A stretch of 64,000 nt of DNA from Flectonema sp. DT1601. Its lineage: Eukaryota > Euglenozoa > Diplonemea > Diplonemida > Diplonemidae. The stretch spans positions 124,001 to 188,000 of the forward strand of contig OZ025845.1 in assembly GCA_964019425.1 (NCBI GenBank). Reading direction: 5' to 3'. The translations under genes were made by a program, and so were the position numbers. The notes beneath the pieces are model-generated. The model did no database searches. It was not told the origin of the DNA and was given only the letters and a program-made list of their open reading frames with translations. Shown in pieces: positions 1 through 9,916 of the stretch (the first letter of the stretch is position 1; every line of letters starts with the position of its first letter).

Positions 1-1573
1 AACCAACTTCAAATAATGAGGCTTCAGAAGGAATCATCGCTACAGGAAAAGCAATCGCACCCAATACTTGAAAGATGTCAAGTCCTAAGAGATTAGCTGT
101 GCAAAGTGTTTGTGGTATTTCACGAAGAGTCACGCCACGTCTTGCGAATTGAGCTCCTTCATATAACGCGGCTTCCAATTCATGGACTTGCTTATCCCAT
201 TGTGATATCTCTTGTTCTTTTCTTCTAAGCTCTTCACAGTCTTTTAAGTACTCTTCAAGAAATTGTCTTTTTCCAAAATATCTCGCAACAACATCTTCAG
301 CTCTATTGTGTGTGTTGGTTGCAGTAACTGGAGCTAAATCATTCTTTTTTGAACGCTCACCTCTGCGAGTTCTCACAAAGTTTTTTGGTAAGAAGTGATG
401 ATGTAATCCAACAGGCATAGGCTTACTAGATAACATTGACAGAGGTAAAATATTATAAGAAGAAACATCCAGAGACCTAATAGTCTCCGCATAAGTGACT
501 GAGAGTACTGCTACCATCATATGCAACAGAAAATACCCTCCTGCTAAGGTGAGAAGAACAAAGTAGATCCATGATGCATTGTGTGATGCATCTTGAACTG
601 TGAACATCTCATCAGGCCAGTCATCGAGAGTAACGACACGTATAACCATAAAGATTGCAGAGAAGATATTATCAAAATGTAATATTCTAACTTCAAATAA
701 ATTAGTGTGAATCTCACAACGAACATCGAAACCGATTAGTGGTTCACAATCACGTCCACCACCACAAGGATATGCCGTGTCGTTCAATACCAAAGAATAA
801 TTACTACCAACTGTACCGTTAGTACCAATTAGCTCATAGGCATAGCAACGTTGATGCATTTTCCCGTTCCAGAGTTGAACTCCCAGAACAGCGAAGGTAA
901 ATACAACAACAAGCATTAGAGACATTACATCAAATAGTGGAGCGAGGGCATTCTGAATTGTAAGTATAAGTATTCGAAGACCTTTCACAGCTCTAATTGT
1001 TCTAAGTGGTCTTATTATCCTAACGAATCTGACTACTGTAAACGAAGACGACCCACCAGAAACTACGAGTGAAATAAAGCTGCCAACAACAACACTAACA
1101 TCTAAGAGATTAGCATATGATCGTAAATATGAATTTCTATGAAAAACTAATCCTAATCCAAGTACCTTCAGACCAACTTCAGCAGAGAAGATTACTAAGA
1201 ACAGAAGCTCAGACCAGTATCGAATGAAACTAGCCCAGTTTTCATCTTTAAATGCAGGCATGTTAAGAACCTCAACTAAGCAATTTATTATAATACACGT
1301 CAGTATGAAAGCATCAAATCTCTTGTCATCGATAATGTTAATTATGTGTCGTCTAACTACTCCTCTTGATTCTAACCAATACAATGGGTCTTCATGAATA
1401 TTATATGGATTTCGTACTTTTCCAAAAACTTTAAATCGTTGAACACACTCTAAATCAGATTTATTATATATTTGCATTAACCATTTCGGATCGCTGTTTG
1501 GTTCTCCTTCCTGTAGAGCTCTCCATTCTTCAACTTTCTTTTTACTGAGTCCGATGAAATCTGTAGTTGTCAT
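1..1573 (-). CDS. Voltage-gated cation channel, partial (3' end beyond window)
   Basis: The frame opens at an ATG at 1573 and stays open to base 1, giving about 524 residues without a stop. It carries one complete six-helix voltage-gated module: S1 near residue 80, S2 near 115, S3 near 150, an S4 near 176-200 with arginine or lysine at every third position (VVRFVRIIRPLRTIRAVKG), S5 near 205-230, a Cys-containing outer loop, a pore signature TLDDW near 315-320 and S6 near 340-362. This is the architecture of voltage-gated Ca/Na channels. An Asp sits where calcium channels usually have Glu, so a divalent-permeable pore is inferred. After S6 comes a charged, helical cytoplasmic stretch. Four-domain channels would continue with further modules beyond the window edge. 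The acceptor-like TAAACAACAG lies about 30 nt upstream of the start. Confidence 0.85.
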   Translation of the reverse strand, partial: MTTTDFIGLSKKKVEEWRALQEGEPNSDPKWLMQIYNKSDLECVQRFKVFGKVRNPYNIHEDPLYWLESRGVVRRHIINIIDDKRFDAFILTCIIINCLVEVLNMPAFKDENWASFIRYWSELLFLVIFSAEVGLKVLGLGLVFHRNSYLRSYANLLDVSVVVGSFISLVVSGGSSSFTVVRFVRIIRPLRTIRAVKGLRILILTIQNALAPLFDVMSLMLVVVFTFAVLGVQLWNGKMHQRCYAYELIGTNGTVGSNYSLVLNDTAYPCGGGRDCEPLIGFDVRCEIHTNLFEVRILHFDNIFSAIFMVIRVVTLDDWPDEMFTVQDASHNASWIYFVLLTLAGGYFLLHMMVAVLSVTYAETIRSLDVSSYNILPLSMLSSKPMPVGLHHHFLPKNFVRTRRGERSKKNDLAPVTATNTHNRAEDVVARYFGKRQFLEEYLKDCEELRRKEQEISQWDKQVHELEAALYEGAQFARRGVTLREIPQTLCTANLLGLDIFQVLGAIAFPVAMIPSEASLFEVG

Positions 1574-2635
1574 GATACCTTTAGATACTTCATTTGATGC
1601 ATGTTTTTGTACTGTTGTTTATTAAAGGTATAATTAATAATAAATAAAAAAAACATGTATTGTTATTAGAAATAATCCGCTAACACACTCCGCCTTGATC
1701 CTGCACTTTTGACTCGTATCAGTATCTGCAATGCAGCGAAAAGCTACTCAGGAGTCGGTTAAAATCATCCTTACTGTGAGAGAGGGAGGTGAGGAATAGA
1801 CAACATCAGAAGACACGTTACTCCGACAAAGAGAAAGTACAGAAAGTGATCTCCCCCTTCATCCGCTCGCTATACCACTGAGTGAGGTACTGCAAGTTGA
1901 AACAGTTGGCGTCTTTAAACAAAAACGTCGATCACACTGCGATCTGAACAATAAATTATCAAAAGTCGAGAGTACAAGTCACCGTTATCACTCCAAATGG
2001 GTTAGTCGGAGGCGGCGTGCAATACTCCTTATGAAGAAGCTCAAGACCTTAAACGACCGTCTTACAGTCGGACTCAGGTCACAACTAGAGAACTGAATGA
2101 ACAATCAAAGCAACTCCGATACTTTAGGAGTCGAGGAGTGTTTGGGATGCGTCAGCAAGGTGACTGAGTCAACATGGTTTATTCATTTAATTACTTCATC
2201 AAACACTGAACTACTCTCTAACCAACTGATATGGCAAATATGCCCAGTTTACTTTTAGGGAGTCCACTTATAAGATAGAACACAGAATCAGGATATGAAA
2301 CGAATAAGGAAATTAAAAAAACACATCTTTCCAAAATAAAACAAGATTGATGTCCTTAACACTAACACTGAAACAGAAAAACGGGGGATGAGGGACCGAT
2401 GAAGGGAAACTTTGCTATCGTTAGGACAATGTGTGGTATTAAACGCTACGACTTCATTTCATGGTTTCCAGATTTTGTTTATTAATAAGCAAGCAGGCAA
2501 TATTATAGAAGTGATCATAACACATAACTATTAGTGGACAGTACATGAATGAAATATTTATTTGGAATCAACTGCATAGATTACACACTTTAGAAGAACA
2601 AGAAACAAACAATCGACTCACTACCTTCTTAATGA
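1574..2635. repeat. Gene-free mosaic of dispersed repeats between channel and LRR gene
   Basis: No gene is seen. Bases about 1690-2050 are a degenerate copy of a repeat also present at 9260-9370 and in tandem at 10860-11870 (shared marker: aaaagctactcaggagtcgg). Bases about 2050-2235 match the 5' flank of the LRR genes (4240-4420 and 44810-44960), and 2390-2460 match their 3' flank (4580-4650). The mixture suggests past duplications of an LRR gene with its flanks, followed by decay. Confidence 0.7.
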
Positions 2636-3979
2636 CTATTCACGTCTTAACTCAAAGAGTGCTCTATTCTTTTCAGGCAACTCAACAGACTCAAGTGCAT
2701 CGCATTTATGAAGAAAGAAGTTTCCCAATTCAGTTACACTACTAAGACTGGAAAGGTCAAGAGAAGTAATTCGTGAACAATTAGACAAAAAGTTACCCTC
2801 AATAGTAGTGACACTACTAAGACCAGAAAGGTCAAGAGAAGTGATTTGTGAACAATTAGACAAAAAGTCATACTCAATAGTGGTGATACTACTAAGACCA
2901 GAAAGGTCAAGAGAAGTGATTTGTGAACAATTAGACAAAAAGTCATACTCAATAGTGGTGATACTACTAAGACCAGAAAGGTCAAGAGAAGTGATTTGTG
3001 AACAATTAGACAAAAAGTCATACTCAATAGTGGTGATACTACTAAGACCAGAAAGGTCAAGAGAAGTGATTCGTGAACAATTAGACAAAAAATAATTTCC
3101 AATAGTGGTGACACTACTAAGACTGGAAAAGTCAAGAGAAGTGATTCGTGAACAATAATTCAAAAAATAACTTCCAATAGTGGTGACACTACTAAGACTG
3201 GAAAAGTCAAGAGAAGTGATTCGTGAACAATTAGACAAGAAATAATATCCAATAGTAGTGACACTACTAAGACCTGAAAGGTCAAGAGAAGTGATTCGTG
3301 AACAATAATACAAAAAATAACTTCCAATAGTAGTGACACTACTAAGACCTGAAAGGTCAAGAGAAGTGATTCGTGAACAATAATACAAAAAATTACTTGC
3401 AATAGTGGTGACACTACTAAGACCAGAAAGGTCAAGAGAAGTGATTTGTGAACACTTACCCAAAAACCTATACCCAATAGTAGTGACACTACTAAGACCA
3501 GAAAGATCAAGAGCAGTAATTGACGAATAATACAAGAAACAATCTGAGATGACTGTGATATCAGAATTAGAATTTCGCATAGAAATCCGTTCGGCTTCTG
3601 AAGGCAACAAACTACCGTGAACACCGAGGCAACCATCTTCTGAGAATGTCGGGGTGTCAAGGTACAAGTATTCCTCATTGTGGATTCCAAGCCAACGTAG
3701 CAGTTTCTCACGCTTCGAATCATCAACAAACCAGCTTTTTCCAAATACCCGAAACTGCTTCTCCCACATTTCCATCTCGCTGTCTGCAATCACTCCATGA
3801 TCTGCGAGCCGCTCTGTTTCACAAAGGACATCACCAGCAAACGTGAGTTCAACTTCCTCCGCATCGATATCCCATTCCTCAGCCGCTGCCCTCAACACTT
3901 CACACACAAGGGACTCACCACCAGCCGTGAATGACACCGCAGGGAGTTCCAAGTTCGGGTACGTCACAAAAACCAGCAT
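2636..3979 (-). CDS. Ubiquitin-like/BspA-type leucine-rich repeat protein, copy 1
   Basis: The protein has about 447 residues when started at the Met at 3979 (MLVFVTYPNLELPAVSF), the start shared by all copies. Residues 1-75 resemble a ubiquitin-like fold (VELTFAGDVLCETERLADHG parallels the ubiquitin LIFAGKQLEDGRTLSDYN stretch). A linker of about 85 residues follows, then roughly ten 25-residue (75-bp) leucine-rich units of the BspA/LRR_5 type, with consensus ITSLDLSGLSSVTTIG followed by a variable FL..CS segment. The C-terminal cap is charged (ESVELPEKNRALFELRRE). There is no signal peptide or membrane segment, so a cytoplasmic protein-binding role is inferred. This copy lacks a 39-nt stretch just upstream of the start that holds the probable splice acceptor in the other copies. 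The true function is unknown. Confidence 0.8.
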   Translation of the reverse strand: MLVFVTYPNLELPAVSFTAGGESLVCEVLRAAAEEWDIDAEEVELTFAGDVLCETERLADHGVIADSEMEMWEKQFRVFGKSWFVDDSKREKLLRWLGIHNEEYLYLDTPTFSEDGCLGVHGSLLPSEAERISMRNSNSDITVISDCFLYYSSITALDLSGLSSVTTIGYRFLGKCSQITSLDLSGLSSVTTIASNFLYYCSRITSLDLSGLSSVTTIGSYFLYYCSRITSLDLSGLSSVTTIGYYFLSNCSRITSLDFSSLSSVTTIGSYFLNYCSRITSLDFSSLSSVTTIGNYFLSNCSRITSLDLSGLSSITTIEYDFLSNCSQITSLDLSGLSSITTIEYDFLSNCSQITSLDLSGLSSITTIEYDFLSNCSQITSLDLSGLSSVTTIEGNFLSNCSRITSLDLSSLSSVTELGNFFLHKCDALESVELPEKNRALFELRRE

Positions 3980-4059
3980 TGTTGTGAAATGTGAAAGTGA
4001 TCTAAACATAAATACGATGAGAGTCACCTCACTTGCTGGTGTACATAGAAGAAAATATA

Positions 4060-4700
4060 CATTTGTTTTGAACTGTTGAGGGAATAAATATTAATGTCTG
4101 CGTCTGGTGAACTTAATTAGATCTCACTCTCACTGAAGTAGCTAACAAAGTATTCAAAAAGGTTTTGTGCTGATTATTACCAACAGGCTATCGGTTACCC
4201 CGCCCAAAGTGGTGCTGAATTCTTTCCAAAAACAAAAGACTTTTAAACGACCGTCTTACAGTCGGACTCGTCACACTAGAGAACTGAATGAACAATCAAA
4301 GCAACTCCGATACTTTAGGAGTCGAGGAGTGTTTGGGATGCGTCAGCAAGGCGACTGAGTCAACATGGTTTATTCATTTAATTACTTCATCAAACACTGA
4401 ACTACTCTCTAACCAACTGATATGGCAAATATGTGCCACCCCAGTTCACTTTTAGGGAGTCCACTTATAAGATAGTGCACAGAATCACGATATGAAAGGA
4501 AAAGGTAATTAAAACAACACATCATTCCAAAAATAAAACGTGATTGATGTCCTTAACACTGAAAACACTGAAACAGAAAAACGGGGGATGAGGGACCGAT
4601 GAAGGAAAACTTTGCTATCGTTAGGACAATGTGTGGTATTAAACGCCACTTCTCATTTAATGGTTTTCAGAAATTCTTTAGAAACAAACAATCGACTCAC
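4060..4700. repeat. Shared 5' and 3' flanks of the LRR gene family
   Basis: The stretch between LRR copies 1 and 2 holds the 5' flank of copy 1 (4060-4420) and the 3' flank of copy 2 (4430-4700). The 5' part recurs almost unchanged at 44620-44960 and partly at 2050-2235 and 9150-9270. The 3' part recurs at 2390-2680 and 42360-42480. No gene is seen. The flanks show that LRR genes were duplicated together with about 0.3-0.5 kb of surrounding DNA. Confidence 0.75.
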
Positions 4701-4714
4701 TACCTTCTTAATGA

Positions 4715-5986
4715 CTATTCACGTCTTAACTCAAAGAGTGCTCTATTCTTTTCAGGCAACTCAACAGATTCAAGTGCATCGCATTTATAGAGAAAGTAGT
4801 AATTCCCAATAGTAGTTACACTACTAAGACCAGAAAGGTCAAGAGAAGTGATTTGTGAACAATTAGACAAAAAGCTACCCCCGATAGTAGTGACACTACT
4901 AAGACCAGAAAGGTCAAGAGAAGTAATTTGTGAACAATTAGACAAAAAGCTATCCCCAATAGTAGTGACTCTACTAAGACCTGAAAGGTCAAGAGAAGTG
5001 ATTTGTGAACAATAAGACAAAAAAAAACTTCCAACAGTAGTGACACTACTAAGACCTGAAAGGTCAAGAGAAGTGATTTCTGAACAATGAGGCAAAAAAT
5101 AATTTCCAATAGTTGTGACACTTCTAAGACTGGAAAGGTCAAGAGAAGTGATTTTTGAACAATTAGACAAAAAGCCACCCCCAATAGTAGTGACACTACT
5201 AAGACCTGAAAGGTCAAGAGAAGTAATTTGTGAACAATTAGACAAAAAGCTATCCCCAATAGTAGTTACACTACTAAGACCAGAAAGGTCAAGAGAAGTG
5301 ATTTGTGAACAATAATACAAAAATTTATCCCCAACAGAGGTGACTCTACTAAGACCAGAAAGGTCAAGAGAAGTGATTTGTGAACAATTAGACAAAAAAT
5401 AATTTCCAATAGTGGTGACACTACTAAGACTGGAAAAGTCAAGAGAAGTGATTTGTGAACAATAATACAAAAAGTCATCCCCAACAGTGGTGACACTACT
5501 AAGACCAGAAAGGTCAAGAGCAGTAATTGACGAACGGTTCAAGAAATATTCTGAGATGACTGTGATGTCGGAATTAGAATTTCGGAAAGAAATCCGTTCG
5601 GCTTCTGAAGGCAACAAACTACCTTCAACAGTGAGGCAACCATCTTCTGAGAATGTCGGGGTGTCAAGGTACAAGTATTCCTCATTGTGGATTCCAAGCC
5701 AACGTAGCAGTTTCTCACGCTTCGAATCATCAACAAACCAGCTTTTTTCAAATACCCGAAACTGCTTCTCCCACATTTCCATCTCGCTGTCTGCAATCAC
5801 TCCATGATCTGCGAGCCGCTCTGTTTCACAAAGGACATCACCAGCAAACGTGAGTTCAACTTCCTCCGCATCGATATCCCATTCCTCAGCCGCTGCCCTC
5901 AACACTTCACACACAAGGGACTCACCACCAGCCGTGAATGACACCGCAGGGAGTTCCAAGTTCGGGTACGTCACAAAAACCAGCAT
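4715..5986 (-). CDS. Ubiquitin-like/BspA-type leucine-rich repeat protein, copy 2
   Basis: The protein has about 423 residues when started at the Met at 5986. An in-frame upstream extension exists, but the sequence TTGTCTTTCAACAG followed by AATTCTCACAACA and the ATG looks like a splice acceptor and short leader, so the downstream Met is preferred. Its ubiquitin-like N-terminus is almost identical to copy 1, and the linker differs slightly (LTVEGSLLPSEAER against LGVHGSLLPSEAER). About ten 25-residue LRR units follow, with different variable segments, and the cap is the same. Near-identity of the N-terminus with shuffled repeats suggests recent duplication or gene conversion. It lies head-to-tail with copy 1. 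Confidence 0.8.
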   Translation of the reverse strand: MLVFVTYPNLELPAVSFTAGGESLVCEVLRAAAEEWDIDAEEVELTFAGDVLCETERLADHGVIADSEMEMWEKQFRVFEKSWFVDDSKREKLLRWLGIHNEEYLYLDTPTFSEDGCLTVEGSLLPSEAERISFRNSNSDITVISEYFLNRSSITALDLSGLSSVTTVGDDFLYYCSQITSLDFSSLSSVTTIGNYFLSNCSQITSLDLSGLSRVTSVGDKFLYYCSQITSLDLSGLSSVTTIGDSFLSNCSQITSLDLSGLSSVTTIGGGFLSNCSKITSLDLSSLRSVTTIGNYFLPHCSEITSLDLSGLSSVTTVGSFFLSYCSQITSLDLSGLSRVTTIGDSFLSNCSQITSLDLSGLSSVTTIGGSFLSNCSQITSLDLSGLSSVTTIGNYYFLYKCDALESVELPEKNRALFELRRE

Positions 5987-6125
5987 TGTTGTGAGAATTC
6001 TGTTGAAAGACAAGAGTGATAAAGTGCTTGTTAAATGTGAAAGTGATCTAAACATAAATACGATGAGAGTCACCTCACTTGCTGGTGTACATAGAAGAAA
6101 ATATACATTTGTTTTGAACTGTTGA

Positions 6126-7019
6126 GGGAATAAATATTAATGTCTGCGTCTGGTGAACTTAATTAGATCTCACTCTCACTGAAGTAGCTAACAAAGTATT
6201 CAAAAAGGTTTTGAGCTGGTTATTACCAACATCCCTATCAACTTGCCCCGGAACAGTACCGAGGATCGTTCACCCCCAGTTGTCCAAAGCATTATATGTG
6301 TACTGTGGGCTTACCGAAAAGCTTTGGAAATGTACCACAAAAGATTTGGGCAGCACATAGCCATATCACTCTGCAAGAAATAAAAACCAAAAGGATCAGG
6401 TAAGATGACAGTCAGTTTAAGGGTCATACCTGCGCTGGACCTCTAAATATTAAAAAAAACATACACAAAAAATTTTGGCAATAAAAAAAAAAATTGTAAA
6501 AATTTCGATCGAAGCGGCATTAATGCGCTGCATCGTTCGGTTCATTTCCGTCCGAAATCGGGAGGTTGGCATCACATACTTGTCACCCGATTTGAGAAAA
6601 GAGATTTTGTGGTTTACTAAATCAGCTCAGCTGTAGACAAGTACCAGAACTTAAAATTAATCGAAGGGATCTCATTTTACACTGCTGGCCCAGCGGGATC
6701 CAAAGAAAAAATAATCGAGCAAAAATATATTAAAGAGTACTAAGCATGTGCCGGTGAGGCAGATTGTTACTACCTGTCTTTTTGGACCTACTTTGATACT
6801 TAATGAAAACACTTGTACAACACTTTCCTTATATGAAGTCACAACTTATGATGAATTATGAGCTATCTGAGCCACATGAAGTGATATCATCATCATCATC
6901 ATCATCATCATAGCTAGTGCTGATGGAAGACTTCTCATACTCGGAAGAAGTGCTGTCTGACTCCTCAGTAGTGCTATCTGACCCCTCGGAGGTACTACTT
7001 GGCGGGTGAGATTTGACTA
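6126..7019. other. Gene-free region with degenerate repeat remains
   Basis: After the LRR 5' flank (to about 6230) there is a stretch with no convincing gene. Bases about 6455-6480 share a short motif (aaacatac.caaaaa.ttttggca) with 10480-10500. On the minus strand a frame through 6856-7010 encodes an Asp/Ser-rich tail with (GAT)n-derived Asp residues (cat repeats at 6891-6911) fused to antisense LRR sequence. It is not supported as a gene. Confidence 0.5.
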
Positions 7020-7430
7020 TTTTATATCGTAGTGTCACTACTATTGGGTATGACTTTTTGTGACGTTGTTCAAAAATCACTTCTCTTGACTTTTCAGGTC
7101 TTAGTGGTGTAACTGAATTGGGAAACTTCTTTCTTCGTGAATGCGAGGTTTTTGTTTTATTGTTCACAAATCACTTCTCTTGACTTTTCCAGTCTTGGTA
7201 GTGTCACCACTATTAGAAATTATTTCTTGCGTGATTGTTCACAAATAACCTTTCTTGACCTTTCAGGTCTTAGTAGTGTCACCACTATTGGAAATTATTT
7301 CTTGTCTAATTGTTCACAAATCACTTCTCTTGACCTTTCTGGTCTTAGTGGTACTATACATTGTCCTAACGATAGCAAAGTTTCCCTTCATCGGTCCCTC
7401 ATCCCCCGTTTTTCTGTTTCAGTGTTTTCA
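7020..7430 (+). pseudogene. Inverted LRR gene fragment
   Basis: The plus strand here reads about three to four LRR units (ITSLDFSSLGSVTTIRNYFL and relatives), then the reverse complement of the family's 3' flank (7360-7430 matches 2385-2460). It is the only LRR piece on the plus strand. It lacks the ubiquitin-like start, contains the C-terminal VTELGNFFLRECE-like cap out of order, and has no complete frame. I read it as a rearranged gene fragment. Confidence 0.7.
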
Positions 7431-7554
7431 GTGTTAAGGACATCAATCTTGTTTTATTTGAACGATTAATCTTCTGGTTTCCCTTTTTTTAAAAAAGAAC
7501 AGAATTAGGCATTCACGTAAATTAGTTACGAGACCGCTTGGGCATGAAAGTGGT

Positions 7555-9022
7555 TTGTGAACAATTAGACAAAAAGTTACCTCCAATAGTAGTGACACTA
7601 CTAAGACAAGAAAGGTCAAGAGAATTGATTTTTGAACAAAAAGACAAAAAACCATACCCAATAGTGGTGACACCTAAAACCTGAAAGGTCAAGAGAAGTA
7701 ATTTGTGAACAACAAAATTAACCAGTGTTTAGGGTTTTGAATCCCATGGATCCCGTCGCTCAGGCGGTCCGGTGGAGAACCGGGTAGGGCACTGTGAACG
7801 AGTTGCGGTCCAGGTGGCGTCGGAAGGCCACCGCACCAACAGATTTGTTTCTTCGCACAACAGTAGCTTGGAGACTGTAAGAGACCCAAGGTGGTTCACA
7901 ACCGCTCGAACAACCGCGTGTGAAGGAACAAGATTGAAAAGAAAAGAATATAAGAAAAGAAATGCCACACACAAAAAACGACGTAGTAAAGCAGAGAGGT
8001 AGGGGGAGGGATGGCCTCTTTCTCCACACATTGCATGGGAGCTCCCCGAGTAACTCGCGGGGCTGATACTGTTAATACATTTCAGGCGACCTGAACTTAT
8101 AATCCCCCCATGCGTGAAAAGACTAAACGGGGGAAGTTTGAAGGAAATGGGGGTAAAGGGAAATCATGCCACTAAGGAAAAAATAAAAACCCGGTGGCCC
8201 CTGTGAGCTCCGGGTGCCTGAGTATCCCGGGCCGGATCACCTGACCTTCTGCTATGTTGTCCTTTTTTTTTTAAAGGTTAGGCTACCGGAAAATAAAACG
8301 GGGGTAAAAGAATACACAGCAACAACAATACGTCAGCACTCTAGTTACACACAAGGTGCATCCAGGTAACACCACGAGGAGGCGCGCTGTCCGAGTTTCG
8401 TTACCCAAGTGTTTCGTGAACAATAATACAAAAAATTACTTGCAATAGTGGTGACACTACTAAGACCAGAAAGGTCAAGAGAAGTGATTTGTGAACAATT
8501 ACCCAAAAACCTATACCCAATAGTAGTGACACTACTAAGACCAGAAAGATCAAGAGCAGTAATTGACGAATAATACAAGAAACAATCTGAGATGACTGTG
8601 ATATCAGAATTAGAATTTCGCATAGAAATCCGTTCGGCTTCTGAAGGCAACAAACTACCGTGAACACCGAGGCAACCATCTTCTGAGAATGTCGGGGTGT
8701 CAAGGTACAAGTATTCCTCATTGTGGATTCCAAGCCAACGTAGCAGTTTCTCACGCTTCGAATCATCAACAAACCAGCTTTTTCCAAATACCCGAAACTG
8801 CTTCTCCCACATTTCCATCTCGCTGTCTGCAATCACTCCATGATCTGCGAGCCGCTCTGTTTCACAAAGGACATCACCAGCAAACGTGAGTTCAACTTCC
8901 TCCGCATCGATATCCCATTCCTCAGCTGCTGCCCTCAACACTTCACACACAAGGGACTCACCACCAGCCGTGAATGACACCGCAGGGAGTTCCAAGTTCG
9001 GGTACGTCACAAAAACCAGCAT
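7555..9022 (-). pseudogene. LRR family copy 3, interrupted by an insert
   Basis: Starting at the Met at 9022, the ubiquitin-like domain, linker and first LRR units match copy 1 almost exactly down to about 8409. There the LRR frame stops at unrelated sequence and closes at 8345. Two to three further LRR units in the same orientation reappear at 7555-7722. The intervening 7723-8408 has a clearly different, GC-richer composition. The simplest reading is an LRR gene broken by an insertion, with its 3' end lost or rearranged next to the inverted fragment at 7020-7430. A shortened 225-residue protein from 9022 to 8345 could still be made. Confidence 0.7.
7723..8408. mobile_element. GC-rich insert in LRR copy 3, possible retroposon 3' fragment
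   Basis: This block of about 690 bp is flanked on both sides by LRR units in the same orientation. It is richer in G and C than its surroundings and contains a plus-strand frame (7772-8002) ending in a lysine/arginine-rich tail, followed by a G/C-rich tract and short homopolymers. The arrangement resembles the 3' end of a non-LTR element, but no reverse transcriptase or other diagnostic domain is visible, so this identity is a guess. Clear target-site duplications were not found. Confidence 0.35.
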
Positions 9023-9161
9023 TGTTGTGAGAATTCTGTTGAAAGACAAGAGTGATAAAGTGCTTGTTAAATGTGAAAGTGATCTAAACATAAATACGAT
9101 GAGAGTCACCTCACTTGCTGGTGTACATAGAAGAAAATATACATTTGTTTTGAACTGTTGA

Positions 9162-9916
9162 GGGAATAAATATTGATGTCTGCGTCTGGTGAACTTAATT
9201 AGATCTCACTCTCACTGAAGTAGCTAACAAAGTATTCAAAAAGGTTTTGAGCTGATTATTACCAACGTGACAAGGTCCCTATATGGAACGACCAGCGGGG
9301 AGCTTTGAAAGAGCTACTCAGGAGTCGGTTAAAATCATCCTTCCTGTGAGAGGGTGAGGTGCGGAATAGAGAAAAAGAAAGTTTGCAAACGAAGAAATAA
9401 CAGTGAAGGCATCAACACATTAACGACTCCAGTAGTCAACCTTGTCATGGTATAGGAAGCTGTGTTGTGATTGCTCAGATGATAATTAACAATTCAAAAC
9501 ATATACATACATGGGTGCTTATTGATTGCTGTTGAAATAAATTAATATGACTTGTGACTAAAAGAATAAGAAAAACTGATTACTTCTACCTCAAAACAAC
9601 ACGAGTAAGAAAAAAGTAAAACCACCTTCTGCTTTCCATCAGATACAAGACCAAGAGTAAAGTTAAGCGATCTGTGTTGTGACCAAATAGTAACGAACAC
9701 TTATCCCTTGAAGTTTACAATAATAAGTAACACGAAGTCACATCAAGAAGGGTCATGAACCAGTAGTTGCGTACAATCATTGCTGTAAGACTAAGGAAGA
9801 AGTTTGCGCGACCGCATTGGTAGCAATCTCTTCGTTAAAAACCAATTTAGAAATATAATGTGAAACTGGAATGTATTGACGGCTGACTTATTATTTATTT
9901 AATAATTAGAACTAGT
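9162..9916. other. Gene-free region
   Basis: It holds the LRR 5' flank to about 9270, a short degenerate piece of the dispersed repeat (9270-9370), and about 500 bases in which I see no gene or structured element. Confidence 0.6.

Noticed and set aside
6856-7167. 103-codon minus-strand frame with Asp-rich tail
   Set aside because: Its first half is antisense LRR sequence and its tail derives from a trinucleotide repeat; probably chance.
7725-7740. Possible telomeric repeat (ttaggg) suggesting a subtelomere
   Set aside because: Only a single occurrence, with no tandem array.
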